Both the position numbers and the translations under genes were made by a program. A stretch of 14,022 nucleotides of DNA from Allomyces macrogynus ATCC 38327. Lineage: Eukaryota; Blastocladiomycota; Blastocladiomycetes; Blastocladiales; Blastocladiaceae. The stretch is from assembly GCA_000151295.1 (NCBI GenBank), contig GG745391.1, positions 121,267 to 135,288 on the forward strand, in the 5' to 3' direction. How positions within the stretch are numbered: the stretch's first letter is position 1; the number at the start of each line of letters is the position of its first letter. Positions 9,662 to 14,022 of this stretch are shown piece by piece. Under the pieces are notes generated by a model. It did no database searches, was not told where the DNA came from, and saw nothing but the letters and a program-made list of their open reading frames with translations.

Positions 9662-9905
9662 TGTAGTATTCTGGACCGCGTGTCCGGGGGCGCCTTGAGC
9701 GTCCCCCTTCATGGCGCTCCGTGCGTTCCTGAGGAGTGTTGGGTTCGGGTTCCAGTGGGCGAAGGGATGGACAGACCATTTTTAGCGAGCCACCACCACT
9801 GCAGTCCTTGGGTGACCTGATGCAAGGCTTGTTTCGCATATTTATGTCTCCTAGCGGCAATCTTGTCGCACTGCAGCATAAGGAGTTTGCTAATAAACCT
9901 CGTCT
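9662..9905 (+). other. 3' UTR of the retrotransposon
   Basis: This non-coding tail of 244 nt contains a strong hairpin (9686-9707) and an AATAAA near 9893-9898. It runs directly into the right target duplication without a poly(A) or simple-repeat tail. In site-specific LINEs the 3' UTR commonly carries the RNA recognised by the RT (family knowledge), so this is the likely recognition segment. Confidence 0.6.
9686..9707 (+). other. GC-rich hairpin in the 3' UTR
   Basis: GGGGGCGC pairs with GCG-CCCCC around a CTTGA loop, with one bulged T at 9702, giving eight pairs. It is the most stable visible structure in the 3' UTR and starts 25 nt after the ORF2 stop. Confidence 0.55.
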
Positions 9906-9922
9906 CTACACTATGGGACCCC
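9906..9922. repeat. Right copy of 17-bp target-site duplication (tRNA-Gln 5' stub)
   Basis: Identical to 1950-1966. It carries tRNA-Gln nucleotides 1-15 on the minus strand with no remaining tRNA body, so it cannot make a tRNA. It marks the 3' junction of the retrotransposon. Confidence 0.93.
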
Positions 9923-10207
9923 CTCTTTCTCCCTGGTGGAAGACAATCTCCTGTCGAGACTCACGGTATATATTTTGGTAAGCCAAATCTCTGGACAAGC
10001 ACTGCTCAACTCCAACCACTACTCACAACATCTGCTCCTGCCCTCGTTCTTGCACCGAACCCATCCAACTCTCTATCGGTTTCCGTCCGAAACAACGAAG
10101 CAAACAGTAAATTCCCTATCCGAAGCACCTACCGACTACTGTCAGCTAATCGCCTATTCAAGTCTCCTCCACCATCCGCATCCCAGTCTTCTCGCCCTCA
10201 CTCTTTC
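9923..10207. other. Intergenic: displaced tRNA 5' flank and chitin synthase 3' flank
   Basis: The 285 nt between the target duplication and the chitin synthase stop are pyrimidine-rich on the plus strand and lower in GC than the genes. A TATA-like tract lies at 9967-9976. I see no coding potential. It should include the 3' UTR of the chitin synthase mRNA and the original promoter-proximal flank of tRNA-Gln. Confidence 0.6.
9967..9976 (-). promoter_or_regulatory. TATA-like tract, former upstream element of tRNA-Gln
   Basis: AAAATATATA on the minus strand lies 47-56 nt upstream of the tRNA start in the pre-insertion arrangement. TATA-like elements upstream of tRNA genes assist TFIIIB placement in some fungi. 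The role here is inferred. The insertion has separated it from the tRNA by 7.9 kb. Confidence 0.35.
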
Positions 10208-13200
10208 TCAGCACGGCATCTCCGCGAGCACCGCTTCGATACACGCATTGATCACCTCACGACGACTCGCCAAATCCACCTGGAACCGCGCCGCCAACTC
10301 GGCGCGCACCTTCTTCTTTGTCAGTGTCGCCAAGTCGTGCGCCATCATGATCGCGCGCACCGCCGCCCAAATCTCGTGATCCGTCGGCATCCCCGGCGGC
10401 GCGGCCACGCCGACACGCGAGACGGCGGCGGACGCGGCCGACGGCGGCGCAAACAGCTGGTTCATCGACGGCGACATGCCGACCATCGACCCCATCTTGC
10501 CCGTCGCTGGCGTCAACATGTTGCTCATCGACATGCTCTTGTTGAGCGCCAGGAGGTTCGACGCCGACGAGTAGACGCCGAGCTCAACCCCGCCGTCGGC
10601 CGTCGTCGATGCGGCACTGCGCAGGTTCGCGAGCGATGGCGACTTGCCGCTCATCTTGCCGGCCTTGCGCGGGCTCGCGGTCGCCGCCGTAGCCGGCGTG
10701 TTCAGCACGTCGGCTGATTTCGCGATTTCCATGAGCGACGCCTCGGTGCGCTTGAGCCGCTTGTAGTCGTCCCACTTGGCCGTCGGGATCGTCGCCGGGT
10801 CAAAGTGGTCGTTGTCGCCCTCGTGCCCGCCCTTGCCCGAATCGCCCTCGATCCGGCGCGTCGCGCCCCACGAAAAGTCGTCGAAGTGCCAGAACTACGA
10901 TCACCACCGTGCGTCAGCACGATCGGTCCACAGAGCGCGTCGTCGCCACCAAGAAGAAGAGTAAAGCGTACCGAGTAGAGCGGAATGTACATGTAGAAGA
11001 CAGGCATCGCAATAACATGGATGATCATCCACCCAATGTGCTGCCACTGGCGCTTGATCAGGAAAATCACGGCTTGCAGGCCGTACGTGACGCCAACGAG
11101 AATCAGCGCCTGCTTGTGCGCCTCCGAGTCCTGCACGACGAGGTAGATCATGTAGAACAGGTACCCGACACTCGCCGGCATGACGAGCGTCGCAAACAGG
11201 TCGAGCAGCACGACAAACCGCATCGAGAAGATCAGGCATCCGCACAGGTCGCTGCGTTTCGCCGCGAGTCGGCGGTTAGAATCCACTAAAAATAGCCACC
11301 GAGAAACAGCACTGGTCCAACGTACCTCACGGTCGTCAGCTCAAACAAGTTGTGAATCGTCGAGTTGATCCATCGGCGGCGCTGCGAGAGCAAGATGGAG
11401 AACTTTTCCGGCACGATCGTCAGGCACCACGAGTCGGGCGTGAACTTCATCTTGTACTCCGGGAAGAACTTGAGCAACAGCGTCGTCAGATACCGGTCCT
11501 CGCCGAGCATGAGCAGGTTCTTCTTGTGCAGCGTGTCGACATTTGGCTCCGAGTAGTCCTGGATGATTTGCGGCGCGATCACGAGCGGCGTGCGCTTCTC
11601 CTTGCGCGTCGAGAAGAGCTTGTACATGCAGAAGCACCCGGGCAAGCACGTCACGGACCCGAAGAGCGACTCGAACGCCTAGATGAACGGATTAAGTTTC
11701 GATCCGGAGTGTTACGAAAGCAAGAGACAAGACTGTACCTTGGCGAGATGATGCGAAATGTAGTACTCGTAGACCTGGATCATCGTCACCCACGTCTGCT
11801 TCTCATTCGCAATCTTCGTCTCGCCGCAGAGCCCCATAATCTTCGAGTCGTTGATGCACGCCGAAATGAGCCGCGTCAAGCACTCGGGCCCGACCTCCGT
11901 ATCGGCATCGACGCAGAGTAAGAACTCGTAGCTGCCCGGCGGCACGCCAATCACGTTCCGAATGTGGCGGTACATTTCGAGCTCGAGCGGGGTCATGGGC
12001 GCATTGAAAAACACCTTGTTCAGGAACCGCATCAGCACCATTTGCGAGTCGCGCTTGCCGCGGTTGCCGGCCTTGGCCGTCTCCTTTTCCGTGCCGCACT
12101 TGACCACGACCATGTAGGGCACGGCACGCCCTTGGATCCGGTAGAGACCTGAGTAGACTTTGCCCTTGTTGTGTGCCTTGGACCCTTCGCCAATCGCGTG
12201 GTATGAGAACGGCTGCGCGTTGCGGTCCGCGTCGGGCACGCCGAGAATGTCGAGCACCAAGTCGGGCGTGGGCTTGTCGTTGCCTGACCCTTTGACCATG
12301 CCGTCGGCGACAATGAAGAGCAGCTTGCGCGTGTCGTTGTAAGACGTGAGCGACAGCGAGTCGATCGTCTTCTTCAACGACTCGGTCGACTCGGAATAGC
12401 ACGGCACTTGCATGATCACAAACCGGTCAATGTCCTCTGGCCGCCGCTTGGAACCGAGCTGCAACGCCGACAGGAACTTGATCACCATGACCGCGACCAT
12501 CACATACGTGACCCCCATCAAAATGTACTGGCCCACGAGACAGACCGTCTCGTCGCGCCGGTCTACGACGCCAATGTAGGCCGTCGCGTCGAGACACCCG
12601 ACGTTCACGTAGGTCGCGCCGTACGTCGAAATATCCTTGCCGGCATTGGCCGCGAGCAAGTCGACCTGCACCGATGGCAGCGGCGAGTTCGGCCCGAGCA
12701 GTGCCGTCACGTCATACACCTTGTCCCGAATCACGATCCACGCCGACTCGGAGCTCGCATGCAGCGAAATCTCGCCAAGCGCGTATGCCATGGTCCCGTA
12801 CCGCGCCCACCCGAGCTTCGGGTCCCGGTAGAGCACCTTATTCGCCAGCGAAATGTAGTCATGGCAGTAGGCCGTGTAATTGCTGGCCGTCAGCGCGCGC
12901 GTCGTGCACTTGGCCGAGTCCATTTGCGTCACGTCGAACGTGCGCCCCGTCCCACAGACGGCGGGCGCCGCGCCCGTGCTCGGATCCCACCGCGGGAAAA
13001 ACGCCTGCGCATCGGCCGTCCCGCGCAGGTTCAGGTACTTTTGCTGCGAGAAGCCGGCCACGTTCGGGTGCAAGTAGCCCGTCGCGTCGTAGACGACGCC
13101 GTGCAATGCAAACACGTTCGACTTGGACGTGCTCGGGTCCGTGTTGAGCGCAAACAATTGCTTGGTCGAGAACAGGTGTGACTGCGGGCACAGCAGGTCG

Positions 13201-14022
13201 CCGAACCCGGTAATGAAGAAGAGCATGACCGCCGACAGCGCCCCGATAATGATGCACAGCGCGACCTTTTCGCGCCACGCTTGCTGAATATCGGGCCGCT
13301 CCATGTGGCCCCACCACTCTAGCAGCCGCGACGGGACCCACCACGTCAGGACCTTGGTCGTGAACAGCCACCGGCGTCGGATTCCCGACAAGTTCACTTG
13401 CGGCGGCGGTGGGGGTGCCGTCGGCTTCGCATTCGCGGGCGCGGCACCCGCACCGGCGGGCCCGACCCGCGGCTCGTCCCCGAGCTCGCCGTCCGTGTTG
13501 GCCGTTTCCGCAACACTTGCCGCCTCGTCGTCCTTTTCCGGCCGTTCCAGCTTGTCGAGCACCTTGCGGACCGTCGGCGGCGCATCGGCAAACGTGTACT
13601 GGTCCGGGTTTACGGCAAGATCATGAGCCTCGAGCGCGAGCCACTCGTGCACTTTGAACAGCACCGCGCCCGATGCCGCGGCCGTCACGTTGATCCCGAG
13701 GGCGGCCAGCGCTGCGAGCACATCGTCGGATCCACCGGCTGCCACAGCGCCACCAGGCAGCGTCGAATCGGCGCGCGACCCCGCCGGGTCCAAGCTCGGC
13801 CGCCTTCGCCACAAACAGTGCGTCTATGCTGCGCGAGCACTTCTCGACGTCTGCAGCTGCCAAAAAGGGGTCGCGCGCGCCATCGACACGATAGCCGGTA
13901 AATCGAGACTCGGCACAGGTCCTCGGTCACGTCGCCCGGCGGCATCACCTCGACCGACCATTGCGCGCAACCTTCCAGCGACTGAACCAACTTATCCATG
14001 GCAACGCGGTGCTGACACGAGC
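10208..14022 (-). CDS. Myosin-motor chitin synthase (division 2, class V/VII type), 5' end beyond window
   Basis: The gene makes cell-wall chitin from UDP-N-acetylglucosamine at the plasma membrane. Visible exons: 14022-11739, 11678-11326, 11251-10972 and 10894-10208; the start lies to the right of the window. [23 protein letters not shown] (13999 down) resembles the myosin-motor LxxLV-TL...WFV-CI-PND segment. [14 protein letters not shown] (about 13670-13620) resembles the motor's end. A transmembrane segment (about 13270-13200) follows. Two cytochrome b5-like stretches, [17 protein letters not shown] and [16 protein letters not shown], come next, then a second transmembrane segment (about 12540-12460). 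The catalytic domain has VDADTEV (about 11912), GEDRYLT (about 11500) and QRRRW (11384-11370). Further transmembrane segments and [10 protein letters not shown] (10894 down) follow. The tail ends in a DEK_C-like domain (about 10375-10211). Two apparent one-base gains, near 13910-13916 and at 13779-13782, break the motor part. The gene is convergent with the retrotransposon. Confidence 0.92.
10895..10971 (-). other. Intron 3 of the visible chitin synthase (77 nt)
   Basis: Donor GTACGC follows PLYS and acceptor GTAG precedes [10 protein letters not shown]. Splicing joins complete codons and restores the conserved [13 protein letters not shown] sequence. A GTGCTGAC branch-like motif lies about 27 nt before the acceptor. 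Confidence 0.88.
11252..11325 (-). other. Intron 2 of the visible chitin synthase (74 nt)
   Basis: Donor GTACGT and acceptor CGCAG. Splicing after GTG-AG joins C-GAC to give [18 protein letters not shown], as expected for the family. A TCTAACC branch-like motif is present, and unspliced reading hits a stop. Confidence 0.9.
11679..11738 (-). other. Intron 1 of the visible chitin synthase (60 nt)
   Basis: Donor GTACAG after SHHLAK and acceptor TCTAG before [14 protein letters not shown]. Splicing joins complete codons and rebuilds the conserved HHLAKAFESLFG block. Confidence 0.9.

Larger units (their letters stand above)
1967..9905 (+). mobile_element. Target-specific non-LTR retrotransposon (APE endonuclease, RT, RNase H) in tRNA-Gln
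   Basis: The element is 7,939 bp between the two copies of the 17-bp duplication. It has a short 5' leader, ORF1 (nucleic-acid binding, CCHC knuckle), an overlapping ORF2 (APE-type endonuclease, reverse transcriptase, RNase H, CX1CX7HX3C motif) and a 244-nt 3' UTR. There are no terminal repeats and no poly(A) tail; an AATAAA lies about 8 nt before the 3' junction. The ORF layout matches Tad1-like and related fungal LINEs (established for that group). The RT wording, FEDKSKAYDSV, GIPQGAVESP and FMDD, departs from typical Tad1 and recalls the divergent RTs of early-diverging fungi and the Deceiver/Inkcap groups (inference). A 5' leader followed directly by a complete ORF1 suggests a full-length copy. 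Four apparent single-base gains break the ORFs; see the finding on shared +1 breaks before calling it dead. Confidence 0.93.

Noticed and set aside
8934..9698. Alternative frame for the end of ORF2, avoiding the TGA at 9659
   Set aside because: It lacks the CX1CX7HX3C motif and the late CCHC-like motif; kept only as an uncertainty for the last 120 or so residues.
1967..9905. LTR retrotransposon or DNA transposon interpretation
   Set aside because: No terminal direct or inverted repeats at the ends; APE endonuclease, RT and RNase H order is that of a LINE.
11352..13181. Plus-strand open frames at 11352-11921 and 12408-13181
   Set aside because: Antisense shadows of the chitin synthase exons, rich in Arg/His/Val from complementary codons.
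13700..13920. Introns explaining the frame changes in the chitin synthase motor end
   Set aside because: Protein-like sequence continues on both sides with no gap, and the available GT/AG pairs are too close or remove sensible sequence.

Overview
The window is nuclear DNA of a GC-rich fungus. The evidence is spliceosomal introns of 60-77 nt with GTAC(A/G) donors, a myosin-motor chitin synthase (a fungal family), an Iwr1-family gene and a tRNA gene with a Pol III T-run terminator. The multi-domain chitin synthase together with a DIRS-like relic and a divergent RNase H-bearing LINE suggests an early-diverging, possibly zoosporic lineage such as Blastocladiomycota. That placement is inference.

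Layout: (1) 1-888, plus strand: the 3' part of an Iwr1/SLC7A6OS-type gene. (2) About 1060-1720: a decayed, frame-broken relic resembling DIRS-type reverse transcriptase and RNase H. (3) 1893-1964, minus strand: an intact tRNA-Gln (anticodon TTG). (4) 1967-9905: a 7.9-kb non-LTR retrotransposon with ORF1 (RRM-like region and CCHC knuckle) and ORF2 (APE endonuclease, reverse transcriptase, RNase H, C-terminal zinc motifs). It is bounded by a perfect 17-bp target-site duplication, 1950-1966 and 9906-9922. (5) 9923-10207: the former upstream flank of the tRNA gene and the 3' flank of the next gene. (6) 10208-14022, minus strand: the 3' part of a division-2 chitin synthase with a myosin-motor end, a cytochrome b5-like region, the catalytic domain and a DEK_C-like tail, in four visible exons.

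The central observation is that the retrotransposon sits inside the tRNA-Gln target. The duplication is the first 15 nt of the tRNA plus 2 nt of its 5' flank. The left copy therefore restores a complete tRNA, and a 15-nt tRNA stub remains at the element's 3' end. The element and the tRNA lie head to head, two bases apart. This is the pattern expected of a sequence-specific LINE that uses a multicopy tRNA gene as a safe site and leaves it functional.

A second signal runs across genes. ORF1 (twice), ORF2 (twice) and the host chitin synthase (twice) are each broken by what looks like one extra base, several times in a G or C run. Six same-direction breaks shared by a transposon and a presumably essential host gene look more like base-calling or assembly errors than biological decay, so the element may be intact in the organism.
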